The position numbers were made by a program, and so were the translations under genes. A stretch of 21,539 bases of DNA, from positions 1-21,539 of IMG/VR virus record IMGVR_UViG_3300024432_000717. The stretch is one strand, 5' to 3'. This DNA comes from a virus. The notes under the pieces are model-generated. The model did no database searches and was not told the origin of the DNA. It worked only from the letters and a program-made list of their open reading frames with translations. Positions 1 to 7,527 of the stretch are shown piece by piece (within the stretch, counting starts at the first letter, position 1; each line of letters starts with the position of its first letter).

Positions 1-127
1 TTGAAACTATACGTTGCTTATCAAAACGCAAGACCTATGGTAGCTCCATCAAACTGTAAGCATATAATCCATTTTAGCACGCCGGCGAGAAGTACAGCCT
101 TCCATGAAGCTTGGATTAGTGCTCAAA
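1..127. repeat. Terminal direct repeat, left copy (circular overlap)
   Basis: These 127 bases are identical to 21413-21539, and the reading frame of the large terminase continues unbroken through the join. The overlap has the size of an assembly k-mer, so it most likely marks a circular or circularly permuted molecule rather than physical terminal repeats. The non-redundant length is 21,412 bp. Confidence 0.95.
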
Positions 128-873
128 TAGAAGAACATAAGTTAGGAACTAAACTTACGGTGTTAAGAACGGATGTAGATTGTCCTTGGATAACCCCTGA
201 ATTCGTAGAGCGTGAAAGGCAAATGAACTTGGATTGCCCCTGGTACGTAAACCAAAACTATAAGGGAATCTGGGTTGTATATGGTGGAGCAGTATTCCAT
301 AACTTCTACGATGTAAGGGACGTATTACACGTTCCAAAGGAGATTAGAGATGGTTGGAGCGAAATAGAAGTAGATGCTGGTGGAGTCGATTGGAACGGAC
401 CAGATACTAAACACTATTTGCTTTTGGGGAAGGTCACCCCAGAATACGTGTTTGTTAAGGAAGAACTAAAATTTACAGATATAGCATTTCTTAAAAAATA
501 TATGCACGACTTATCGCTTGAGTTAGAAGACGACGATCCTTTCTCTAATCAATACGCAGACGACGCTAAGGAAATGGGTATAATATGTAGATACTTCGGT
601 TGGGATATGGCCCATAAGATGGAAAGAGTAAGACAAGTTAACGCTAGAATTACTATTATAGACAAAATCAAATGTCCTGTGACGTTTAGAAATTTTGAAG
701 AAGCAGCGTTGGATAAAAAACAGAGAATAGCAGCGTTAATAAAAGAGCCAAATCAACACGGTTTAGATGGTACGCTACACATGGTCCATCCAAAACCATG
801 GGGTATGATTTACAAAAAGGTCCCAAAAGATCAACCTGGAAAAATGTTAGGGGATGGATTTAAATACTACTAA
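1..873 (+). CDS. terL: Large terminase subunit, C-terminal part (nuclease domain)
   Basis: This is the 290-codon C-terminal part of the packaging ATPase/nuclease; the N-terminal part lies at 20879-21412 and the whole protein is about 468 aa, a usual TerL length. The TTG at position 1 is an internal leucine codon, not a start. The nuclease (RNase H-like) half shows a first acidic motif, EVDAGGVDWNG, around local residue 125, the usual GxDWG-like TerL signature. Near the C-terminus HGLDGTLHMV resembles the last metal-binding Asp motif. In this family the nuclease cuts concatemeric DNA at the start and end of packaging into the prohead. The stop at 871-873 is followed at once by an inverted repeat and the portal gene, the standard terminase-portal order. 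Confidence 0.93.
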   Translation: MKLYVAYQNARPMVAPSNCKHIIHFSTPARSTAFHEAWISAQIEEHKLGTKLTVLRTDVDCPWITPEFVERERQMNLDCPWYVNQNYKGIWVVYGGAVFHNFYDVRDVLHVPKEIRDGWSEIEVDAGGVDWNGPDTKHYLLLGKVTPEYVFVKEELKFTDIAFLKKYMHDLSLELEDDDPFSNQYADDAKEMGIICRYFGWDMAHKMERVRQVNARITIIDKIKCPVTFRNFEEAALDKKQRIAALIKEPNQHGLDGTLHMVHPKPWGMIYKKVPKDQPGKMLGDGFKYY

Positions 874-906
874 AATAATACTTTACATAGTATTAATAGT
901 ATTATT
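874..906 (+). promoter_or_regulatory. Inverted repeat between terL and portal
   Basis: AATAATACT (874-882) is the exact reverse complement of AGTATTATT (898-906) and begins right after the terL stop. Bases 895-908 (AATAGTATTATTTA) recur exactly at 20483-20496 in the promoter of the gene before terL. It could be an RNA hairpin between terL and portal, an operator, or part of a promoter for the head genes, because an A/T-rich TATA-like stretch follows before the ATG at 924. Confidence 0.5.
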
Positions 907-923
907 TAAATTATTTTTAATTA

Positions 924-2137
924 TGTCTTATTCCGACTTTTACGGAGTTCTAACATATAAGGATCCATTGATCTTATATAAGGTTGAAAACTTCGATTGG
1001 TGGCAGCATAGAGATTGGGCAGTTCGGAGAGATCCCTTTCTTAAGAAATTTATCAACGTATTAGATAGGTTGATGTTTCAGGAGAAATTAATATTTATTC
1101 CAGATATTTTAGAAGCAGATACAAGCATAGAATCTCCCGACGACGACAATCCCAATCCAGATAGTAATCCACCCGAACCTGAGGAAGTTAGATTAGAACC
1201 TTGGAACGGTGAGAATATATTATTAGATTGGAATAAAGAAAAATGGGACGATTTTTTAGTTAAATTATACGATTGTGCCCGGACCCATAAATGGTGTATA
1301 CCGGTTTTATACGACGAAGCTCCGTATTGGCAAGTGTTTACGTATAGGGAAATAATGGAAATAGAATACGACGAAAACGACGTTCCAATTAGGGCACATG
1401 CTATGTGGGCAAAGCAACTTCCGTTATCTACTACGTTTATTCAACACGATAAATGGATTAATTTAACAGAAGATAAAACCGAATTAAAAAATGAAAACGG
1501 TGATAATACTGGTATGGGTTTATTTGTTAATTGGGGACACGATATAGACAAGGAGATAGACGGTAACGATTTAGAAGGCGTATGGGCGCTTGGTATAGCG
1601 CTAAGATATATTATGTACGATGTACTCTGCAACAGTGCGAGGTCAAGCGGATTCTTTTACGTTAAATTGGGATCTGCAGACGACAAAGTTGAAATGGAGA
1701 GAAAGTTGAACGAAGCTTTTGAGTTAGCAGGGAACTCCAAAATGTTCTGTGCAGACGAGCAATCCGTTAAAGATATTGTAGCAATGTACGCAACAAACCC
1801 AGAGTTTTCAGTATTAGCTATGGATAAAATTATGAAAATATTTGCCGGAGCAACGAGTTTACCATATCTGTTCTACAACGGAGAAAAGGATATTAGTGGA
1901 GTTTTTGTAGAAACTGCTTCAGAAATGATCCAAATTAACGACAAAAAACGAGAAGTGTTTAGCCAATTAAAAGATTATGTTCTAAAGTTAGTAGAGATGA
2001 GATGGGGAGTTATATGTGAAGACGTGTATCTTAACATTCCAGAAGTCAACATGGAAGAGGAAGACGTAATTGAAAGCAGAACCCCTGAAGATAGGGGAGT
2101 AGAATCTGAAATAAAAAAAATGAGGTTGCAAAAATAA
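924..2137 (+). CDS. Portal protein
   Basis: Portal proteins form the dodecameric ring at one capsid vertex through which TerL pumps DNA. Evidence is the position directly after terL, the size (404 aa from ATG 924), and a C-terminal helical segment (GVFVETASEMIQINDKKR and following) like the stem/wing helix of portals. An acidic, proline-rich insert (DDDNPNPDSNPPEPEE) lies near residue 80. An upstream ATG at 854 would overlap terL by 20 bp and add a hydrophobic stretch (IILYIVLIVLFKLFLI) with no place in a soluble portal, so I prefer ATG 924, though neither start has a clear Shine-Dalgarno. Moderate to good confidence in function, lower for the start. Confidence 0.78.
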
Positions 2138-2599
2138 ATGACTAATAATATAGAAATTAAAGATTTGATCGATAAAATCAGAGGTACTACGCCTTCAAGC
2201 GAACTTCAAAAAGAAGTGGAGGCTGTAATTAAAGCAGACGAAGAGAGCACTAAAATTAAAGCAGCAGCAGAAAAAAAGAAACTTGATAATATTAAAGCTG
2301 CCGAAAAGAAATTAAAAAAAGATGCCATTAAAGAGGAAGCAGATAAAAAAAAAAAGAAGAAAGCTGGAGAAGAAGAGGAAGAGAAGTCAGAAGAAGACTC
2401 AGAAGGCGAGGAAGAAGAAGCCGATAACGAAGCTATAATTAAGAAACTAACAGAAGATATGGGTAAAATGGCAGAAGAGATTAAGGCTTTAAAGAAACGA
2501 AAGAATTACAGAACTCCCCCACCAAAAGGTAAAAAGGTGGAAGAAGTAGACGATTTTATCAAACAAAATATAACAAAAGATTTTGAGATGGTAGTTTAA
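2138..2599 (+). CDS. Highly charged coiled-coil protein, candidate scaffold
   Basis: This 153-aa protein starts on the base after the portal stop. It is dominated by lysine, glutamate and alanine, with long helical/coiled-coil stretches (about residues 20-70 and 95-122), a K6 run, a purely acidic block near residues 76-98 and a proline turn (RTPPPKGKK). There is no enzymatic motif. A small charged helical protein between portal and capsid genes is where tailed viruses usually encode the scaffolding protein or capsid protease; no protease triad is visible, so scaffold is the better guess. It could also be an internal head protein. The function is inferred from position and composition only. 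Confidence 0.6.
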   Translation: MTNNIEIKDLIDKIRGTTPSSELQKEVEAVIKADEESTKIKAAAEKKKLDNIKAAEKKLKKDAIKEEADKKKKKKAGEEEEEKSEEDSEGEEEEADNEAIIKKLTEDMGKMAEEIKALKKRKNYRTPPPKGKKVEEVDDFIKQNITKDFEMVV

Positions 2600-2600
2600 T

Positions 2601-3053
2601 ATGCCAAAAACAAAAATAAGCGATTTAGGAAGTTCAATATGCGTAGATATGAATAATGAGAAGTTTATTCCAGCTTTAGGCAATGGTGCTACTGGAATTC
2701 CTGGTGATTTGTGTTATATAGTCCCCGGAACTGGTAAAATAGCATTATCGGATAAAACTACAGCAAAATTCTTCTCTGGTATTTTAATGGAATCCAAAAT
2801 AACTGGAACTGAAGCAATTATTGCTGATTTAGTGCCCTGTAGATTAGTTGTACCAAAATCGGGACACGATTACAGGATTAGATGTACTATTGTAGCAGTA
2901 GCAGACGACGAAATGGGTGGAGGAGTACATTTTGATGATGATGCAGGCAAGGGAGAAACGACTAATGTAACACTTGCCAACTCAAAACTTGGTAGATTAT
3001 CACTGCATGCAGCAATAGGCGATACAGTCGCCCAAATCACTTGGATTGAATAA
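2601..3053 (+). CDS. Putative head decoration protein, copy 1
   Basis: A 150-aa beta-rich protein, paralogous along its length to the next gene. Shared blocks are LGSS[IV]CVD, IPALGNG, IPGDLCYI, FSGILMESKITGTE, VPC[RK]LVVPKSGH and the C-terminal [QE]I[TN]WIE. Tandem small beta-proteins between portal/scaffold and major capsid genes are typically capsid decoration (cement) or capsid-fibre proteins, so that is the working call; I did not recognise a specific family. It starts one base after the preceding stop without a strong Shine-Dalgarno, so translation is probably coupled. The alternative is a minor head protein or a vertex protein. Confidence 0.6.
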   Translation: MPKTKISDLGSSICVDMNNEKFIPALGNGATGIPGDLCYIVPGTGKIALSDKTTAKFFSGILMESKITGTEAIIADLVPCRLVVPKSGHDYRIRCTIVAVADDEMGGGVHFDDDAGKGETTNVTLANSKLGRLSLHAAIGDTVAQITWIE

Positions 3054-3107
3054 CGATTATAAGAAATTATAATAATCGCGTATAAATAGGCTTAAATGCC
3101 CGCGATT
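3054..3107 (+). promoter_or_regulatory. Overlapping hairpins and TATA-like box between the duplicated genes
   Basis: Two inverted repeats share bases. CGATTAT (3054-3060) pairs with ATAATCG (3072-3078), and AATCGCG (3074-3080) pairs with CGCGATT (3101-3107), the second helped by GGC/GCC at 3089-3091 and 3098-3100. Only one can form at a time. A TATA-like TATAAATA sits at 3081-3088, about 50 nt before the next ATG. Either an attenuator/processing site or an internal promoter would explain different output of the two paralogues. Confidence 0.45.
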
Positions 3108-3133
3108 TTAATAAAAAAAAAGGTAGACAGATT

Positions 3134-3592
3134 ATGGCTAAAACAACTTTAAAAAGTTTAGGAAGCTCAGTGTGTGTAGACGATCAAGACGAGAAGATGA
3201 TACCAGCTTTAGGCAATGGAACAGCAATTCCTGGTGATTTGTGTTATATAATCCCAACTGCAGGTGCTACATTGGGAAGAGTAGGTCCAGCTAATGTAGG
3301 AGCTACAGAGTTCTTTTCAGGAATTTTAATGGAGTCTAAGATAACTGGAACTGAAACTGCACCTGCAGCGGACGTACCTTGTAAATTGGTAGTTCCAAAG
3401 TCAGGACATGGATATAGAATTAGAATTAATGTAGCTGGAGATACAGATGAAATAGGAACTGGTGTAACATTCTCAGGAACAAATTACAAAGGAGAAACGA
3501 CTGATGTCACTCTTGCGTTATCAAAGATTGGAAGACTTTCTTTAGAAGTTCTTGCTGGTGATTCTGTTGCCGAAATAAACTGGATTGAATAA
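3134..3592 (+). CDS. Putative head decoration protein, copy 2
   Basis: A 152-aa paralogue of the preceding gene, clearly a tandem duplication: the two share long conserved blocks and stretches of identical DNA (for example around 2700-2720 and 3229-3250, encoding PGDLCYI). It differs mainly in a loop near residues 45-58 and around residue 110. Same likely role, a capsid-surface or cement protein made in large amounts beside the major capsid gene. An AGGT motif lies about 12 nt before the ATG, and the spacer to copy 1 carries hairpins that could set a different expression level. The major capsid gene follows 11 bp downstream. Confidence 0.62.
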   Translation: MAKTTLKSLGSSVCVDDQDEKMIPALGNGTAIPGDLCYIIPTAGATLGRVGPANVGATEFFSGILMESKITGTETAPAADVPCKLVVPKSGHGYRIRINVAGDTDEIGTGVTFSGTNYKGETTDVTLALSKIGRLSLEVLAGDSVAEINWIE

Positions 3593-3603
3593 GGTGAAAA
3601 AAT

Positions 3604-4578
3604 ATGGTAGTAACTTATAACACAGCATTGGAACAAAGACAATACATGGCTATTGCTTTAAAAGCATCAAAATTTTATTTAGAGAAAACCGCAATGGCAC
3701 CCTTACCATTAAAGCAAACTCCTGTTAAACACGTTAAACAATATAGATGGACGCGATTAACCGAGCCTTACATAGCAGCAGAAGAAACAGTAGGACCGAC
3801 GACAGGAGCCTTAGCAACTGGAGGATTAGAAGCAGAAGAATTCCCAGAAGATGGACCATTAGGCGACGTTCAGCATGGATATCAAGACTATAGCTTAGGA
3901 AGTATTAACATGTTCTTAAAAATGAAAAACGCTAATATTCCTCAGTTTATAGGAGCAAATCTATTAGCAGACAAAAGAGAGGCAATTATAGAGAAATTCG
4001 TATTCGACGTAGACAATGGACTTATCAGAGGAATTTACGATAGAACCGGAAAAGTTAAAATTTGCGGTGGATATCAAGCAGGAGCAACTGGAGTAGGTGC
4101 TTTAAACGGAGTAGATTGCCAATTAGATACTAAAGGAGACGTTTGGAAGGCGCTTAATACGATGATAGACACAATTCCACTTGGAATGAGACAATCAAGT
4201 CCTCCTATGGAATTAGTAATGTCTGAACACATTTATAAAATGGCATCCGATCCAAATAGAGTCTATTTGAAAGAAATTGAATGGGATTATATTGTGAAAT
4301 ATTTGATGGGAGACAGAGCATTAAAATCTCGGAAGATAAATCCTGACGTACAGATTTCGAATAGAATGCTAGCATCCACTGATACAATCGTGACTAACGA
4401 TAGAATGGCTTTATACGTCCCTAATTCGCGCTGGATAGGTAGGGTAGTTTCTCGTGGTTTCTCGAGATTAGGAGAGAAAAGAGGAATGTTATCCACTACG
4501 CAAGAATGGGGATGGACTGGTCGTTGTATTGTAGATAACGCGCTCGCTGCAATGTGGACAGATGCGATAACTTGGTAA
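3604..4578 (+). CDS. Major capsid protein (HK97-fold candidate)
   Basis: A 324-aa protein with a good Shine-Dalgarno (GGTGA, 3593-3597) ahead of ATG 3604. Size, position after portal, scaffold and decoration genes, and the layout of an N-terminal arm, a central helical/beta body (the TMIDTIP...MELVMSEHIYKM region near residues 185-210) and a C-terminal TNDRMALYVPNSRW...WGWTGRCIVDNALAAMW segment fit a HK97-type capsid subunit, which assembles the icosahedral shell. The C-terminal pattern (a 'value, identity, role' beta element ending in a description of the residue as default or active) resembles many phage capsids and encapsulins. No long N-terminal delta domain is visible, which agrees with a separate scaffold. 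A strong AT hairpin follows the stop. Confidence 0.75.
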   Translation: MVVTYNTALEQRQYMAIALKASKFYLEKTAMAPLPLKQTPVKHVKQYRWTRLTEPYIAAEETVGPTTGALATGGLEAEEFPEDGPLGDVQHGYQDYSLGSINMFLKMKNANIPQFIGANLLADKREAIIEKFVFDVDNGLIRGIYDRTGKVKICGGYQAGATGVGALNGVDCQLDTKGDVWKALNTMIDTIPLGMRQSSPPMELVMSEHIYKMASDPNRVYLKEIEWDYIVKYLMGDRALKSRKINPDVQISNRMLASTDTIVTNDRMALYVPNSRWIGRVVSRGFSRLGEKRGMLSTTQEWGWTGRCIVDNALAAMWTDAITW

Positions 4579-4605
4579 AAAAATAAATATTTTTTATTTA
4601 TTTTT
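4579..4605 (+). terminator. AT-only hairpin after the major capsid gene
   Basis: AAAAATAAATA (4579-4589) and TATTTATTTTT (4595-4605) form an 11-bp perfect inverted repeat around a five-T loop, starting on the base after the capsid stop. The T-rich tail could serve as an archaeal terminator or as a 3' RNA-stabilising hairpin that raises capsid mRNA over downstream genes. The next gene has its own Shine-Dalgarno just beyond. Confidence 0.5.
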
Positions 4606-4619
4606 AAAGGTGACAAAAG

Positions 4620-5138
4620 ATGGCAAATACGAACGTAGAAGGACCGGCACATAAATTATTAACAGATGCAATGAAACACGTCTGTGAATTTTGTAATAGT
4701 TCGTTGTTCTATATAACGAACACAGATTCAGACGAGAATACTGATTTATCGTACGATACTAAAGCGTGGAAGTGGGAGAATAGTGCACCTACATTGCCTC
4801 ATGGTAATATGTGCACGTTGAAAATAATGTGTGCTTCGTGTGGTAAGGTAAGTGGCAAATTATTATTCTGTTTTGACATATGTTCAATATGTGCAACTCC
4901 GGCAGTTACATTAACTCACATAGCATGTGTAGCAGCAGGTATCCCACCGGCAGGCGGAGGAGGAGCTAACAACTTAGCGGGTTTGTATTTAACTCCATTA
5001 GGCGGCGGAGACGCAGGTAAATCGTTTCTAATAAACAGCAATACCGAAGCAGACCCAACGGTGTTAACGCTTGCTTCAGCGATTAATAACAATACTGCAA
5101 CAGAAATAGTCATGATATCTTCGTGGCAGGTGTTTTAA
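4620..5138 (+). CDS. Zinc-ribbon virion-module protein of unknown function
   Basis: This 172-aa protein has a clear Shine-Dalgarno (GGTGA, 4609-4613). Two CxxC knuckles at residues 22/25 and 71/74 suggest a zinc ribbon, and a further FCFDICSIC cluster (residues 83-91) adds three cysteines. The C-terminal half is glycine-rich (PPAGGGGANN, LGGGDAGK) and then beta-like, ending SSWQVF. It lies between the capsid gene and head/neck genes, so a structural or assembly role is likely. The cysteine density is unusual for a head protein and might mean metal-stabilised folding or a nucleic-acid-binding connector. I do not recognise the family. Confidence 0.7.
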   Translation: MANTNVEGPAHKLLTDAMKHVCEFCNSSLFYITNTDSDENTDLSYDTKAWKWENSAPTLPHGNMCTLKIMCASCGKVSGKLLFCFDICSICATPAVTLTHIACVAAGIPPAGGGGANNLAGLYLTPLGGGDAGKSFLINSNTEADPTVLTLASAINNNTATEIVMISSWQVF

Positions 5139-5984
5139 ATGGCAGCAGGAGATAATGAATGTAGAATGCGATTATACGAGTATCGCGATATAGGTGGAGG
5201 AATATTAGGCGATTTGCCTGAACACATTAAAGCAGCAAGTCCTCAATTATTAGATATATACATAGTTGCGACACCAGCAGACGTAGCAGGATTTCTTGAA
5301 ATAGACCCACCAACAAGCGTATTAGCATCGGCAGGAGAAGTAGTAGAAACTATAAGTTCAAGTGCAGACGATGGAACCGATGCTACAGACCACTTACAAG
5401 GGATAAGTGCTATTGGAATTAATGGCTCAAATAAGATGGTCACAGTTCAAATGTTAGCAGCAACAGCAGCATGGACAGAAACGTTACATACAGAAATATG
5501 GAAGAACATGTTCCATTGTTTTGGTAGTAAATGGGGAACTGGAGATAGAGATCCAGCTGGAGCAGTAGATATTAGAACAGTAGGAGATGTAGTATTAGTA
5601 GAATTAGCGGCAGGAGATAACGAAGGGAATGGAGCAGCATTTGTAGTTCCACATGGACACGCTTGTATGTTATACGGTGGACGATTAACTCGAAGCACGA
5701 CAACTGGTGTTTGGGCTAACGACGAAGGTGTAGCTATTAGAATAGTTTACATAGATGCAATAGATGCACTTAACCCTGGTGGAGCAGGAGCACCAGCACC
5801 AGCAGATAGAGCAATCAATTGGCTGGAATTTATAGTAGCTGGACAATATGCTCAGCAATACGTAGATATTCCAAGAGGGTTTATGTTCAAAGAAGACACT
5901 CAAATCATACATCAAGACAGTTCAGTAGTGGATGCAGGAGAACCTTATACTCTACATCTACAATATTTAATCTGGAAGAAATAG
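5139..5984 (+). CDS. Putative virion surface or head protein
   Basis: 281 aa, starting on the base after the preceding stop, so probably translationally coupled. Residues about 85-190 (MVTVQMLAATAAWTETLHTE, then FHCFGSKWGTGDRD, then VELAAGDNEGNGAAFVVPHG and a LYGGRLTRS strand) follow a beta pattern I associate with phage virion proteins of the type 'VxVxGLxAxWxExxEtv...NxGdvxv...G.gqtxxavytVPaGk'. Such proteins are found in head/neck or appendage modules, but their exact role is not settled. A glycine/alanine/proline linker (GGAGAPAPADR) precedes a C-terminal beta-rich domain. It may be a capsid fibre or minor head protein; I assign only a structural role. Confidence 0.6.
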   Translation: MAAGDNECRMRLYEYRDIGGGILGDLPEHIKAASPQLLDIYIVATPADVAGFLEIDPPTSVLASAGEVVETISSSADDGTDATDHLQGISAIGINGSNKMVTVQMLAATAAWTETLHTEIWKNMFHCFGSKWGTGDRDPAGAVDIRTVGDVVLVELAAGDNEGNGAAFVVPHGHACMLYGGRLTRSTTTGVWANDEGVAIRIVYIDAIDALNPGGAGAPAPADRAINWLEFIVAGQYAQQYVDIPRGFMFKEDTQIIHQDSSVVDAGEPYTLHLQYLIWKK

Positions 5985-5994
5985 GTGATAAATC

Positions 5995-6372
5995 ATGGAT
6001 AAGGCTTATATTAATCGAAAAATTAGAATTTGTAAAGAATTGGTTGAAACATCTACTTCTGAGGATCAAAAAAAGATTTATCAGGAATATTTGGATTATT
6101 GGAGTACGAAAGAACACATGGAAGTGGATTTAAAAAACGCTGAAAGGATCGTTCAAGAATTAGAACCTTTATTACAAAAAAAACTAAGAGAAGCAAAAGA
6201 AGAAATCGAAGAAATTGAGTTAGAAGCGATAGATAATTTTGACACCATTGACAATGAAACAGAGTTAGAGTTTAAAGCTGAAAACCCTAATAAACGAGCT
6301 TTCTATAGTCGCAATGGAGAAATGCATATAACTAAAGCATATAAAGAATTTCTAAATAAAGAAACGCAATAG
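5995..6372 (+). CDS. Helical protein, candidate head-tail adaptor
   Basis: A 125-aa mostly helical, strongly charged protein; residues 10-75 are predicted coiled-coil-like (KNAERIVQELEPLLQKKL and an EEIEEIELEAID block). A good Shine-Dalgarno (AGGTGA, 5983-5988) precedes ATG 5995 and overlaps the end of the previous gene. Position just before the HK97-gp10-like gene and the small helical fold suggest a head-completion adaptor (gp6-like), but no diagnostic motif is visible. A gene-free 176-bp spacer holding a structured RNA element follows. Confidence 0.5.
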   Translation: MDKAYINRKIRICKELVETSTSEDQKKIYQEYLDYWSTKEHMEVDLKNAERIVQELEPLLQKKLREAKEEIEEIELEAIDNFDTIDNETELEFKAENPNKRAFYSRNGEMHITKAYKEFLNKETQ

Positions 6373-6456
6373 AATTATTTTTTTATTTCTATTATTTAAA
6401 TTAAATAAATTAAAAAAACACCGTAAAATTAGGTGAAAAATTAAAGTTAATAGGAG

Positions 6457-6537
6457 GCCCTTAGAAGGGTTGTAATCGCTATTAGTGTTAGGGCAAAAAG
6501 CTCTCGATGGATTAAGTCTATAGCCTTTCTAAAGGGC
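6457..6537 (+). ncRNA. Structured RNA element upstream of the neck gene
   Basis: The gene-free spacer 6373-6548 begins with an A/T-only stretch and then holds a GC-rich fold. GCCCTTAGAAGG (6457-6468) pairs with CCTTTCTAAAGGGC (6524-6537) over 12 bp with two single-base bulges. Inside, ATCG/CGAT (6475-6478, 6505-6508) closes a hairpin capped by AGGGC-AAAAA-GCTCT (6490-6504). The stem ends 11 nt before ATG 6549 and there is no ordinary Shine-Dalgarno there, so it may control translation of that gene, act as an mRNA processing site, or be a separate small RNA. It matches no family I can name. Confidence 0.6.
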
Positions 6538-6548
6538 GTATAAAAATC

Positions 6549-7067
6549 ATGGGAGGATTGTCGCATAAACCATTAAAATATGGCATGTATCAACCGAGAA
6601 TCAGAAAAATAGCGAAAAGAAACGATGCTATTGATACAAAAGATGTTAAAGCCATAGTTGACAAGGTTTTACACATGGCAAATGTTATGACCATAAAAGA
6701 CGTCACTAAATGGATTAGAAGATTTGTGCCAAAAGATACAGGTAGATTAAGATACGATTTATGGAAGCATTTGTTAAACTCCTATGTCAAGAACCAAATA
6801 GCAAGAATTATAATGCAAACAGATATAGATTACGCTAAAAGAGTTAACGATTTTCAGACGCATAACGTAAGGCATAAAGGTAAAAAGATTAAGAGACATG
6901 GTAAAACAGTTGTTTTGTGGGACCCACAAGCAATTGGAGGATTCTTTGATAAAATGGTGATTTTTACTAAAATAAGGATTAAAAGAAATTTACAAGTAGC
7001 AAAAAATAAAGTAGCGCAAAAAACTAAAATGAAATATAAAGAAATAGACATAGATTTGATGTGGTAA
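6549..7067 (+). CDS. Neck/tail completion protein, HK97 gp10-like
   Basis: 172 aa. Residues about 55-72 (RRFVPKDTGRLRYDLWKHLL) match the signature of the HK97 gp10-like family, 'P.dTG.LR.Si', small proteins that complete the head-tail junction or tail. The protein is very basic, and the C-terminal part (FTKIRIKRNLQVAKNKVAQK) is a positively charged helix. It sits in the expected place between head and tail tube genes. The start has no good Shine-Dalgarno and lies directly behind the structured RNA element. Good confidence in family, moderate in exact role (neck versus tail completion). Confidence 0.75.
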   Translation: MGGLSHKPLKYGMYQPRIRKIAKRNDAIDTKDVKAIVDKVLHMANVMTIKDVTKWIRRFVPKDTGRLRYDLWKHLLNSYVKNQIARIIMQTDIDYAKRVNDFQTHNVRHKGKKIKRHGKTVVLWDPQAIGGFFDKMVIFTKIRIKRNLQVAKNKVAQKTKMKYKEIDIDLMW

Positions 7068-7070
7068 ATT

Positions 7071-7514
7071 ATGGCAGTTATATATGGATGGTCTTATGCT
7101 GATTTCAATACAGCACTTGGCTGGGATATAGGAGCAGAGCCAAAATATTTGTTATGGGAGAACTTTTGGGCACATAAAATAGAATCATATGTATTTATAA
7201 AAGCTGGAGCAAGTCCAAGGTTTACAGATGCCAACGAAATCATAGAAATAGCCGTCATAGTTAACGAAATGATGGTACAAATGAACATTTATTTAAAAGC
7301 AGAATCAGTAGAAAATCCATTAGAAATGGGACTTCTTGAAGCTATTGGATTCCCAAGTTTTAAAGGAGATCCAGAAGCAAATGATGGTAAAGGTACATTG
7401 CATTATTTTGTGTTAAACAAATACAAAAGGCAACATTCAGTATTGAAAATAGCTTCCATTAGAATTGGTCAACCAAGCGACAATCCATTTTATCAAGATA
7501 GTTTAAATATTTAA
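7071..7514 (+). CDS. Candidate tail terminator or connector protein
   Basis: A 147-aa mixed alpha/beta protein three bases after the preceding stop. The slot between a gp10-like neck gene and the tail tube gene is usually held by the tail terminator, which caps the tube and joins it to the head. Size and the C-terminal beta pattern (LHYFVLNKYKRQHSVLKIASIRIG) are compatible, but I see no signature motif. It could instead be a helical adaptor. The function is inferred from synteny. Confidence 0.55.
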   Translation: MAVIYGWSYADFNTALGWDIGAEPKYLLWENFWAHKIESYVFIKAGASPRFTDANEIIEIAVIVNEMMVQMNIYLKAESVENPLEMGLLEAIGFPSFKGDPEANDGKGTLHYFVLNKYKRQHSVLKIASIRIGQPSDNPFYQDSLNI

Positions 7515-7527
7515 TAAGATAAAAATT

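Noticed and set aside
1-127. True physical direct terminal repeats
   Set aside because: The length of 127 equals a common assembly k-mer size and the break is inside terL, so an assembly closing overlap is more likely; reads could decide.
854-923. Upstream start for the portal gene
   Set aside because: Would add a hydrophobic, AT-derived segment to a soluble ring protein and would read through the inverted repeat after terL.
5819-6133. 104-aa plus-strand frame bridging two head genes
   Set aside because: Overlaps two better genes in another frame, is basic and tryptophan-rich in a way typical of shadow frames, and has no ribosome site.
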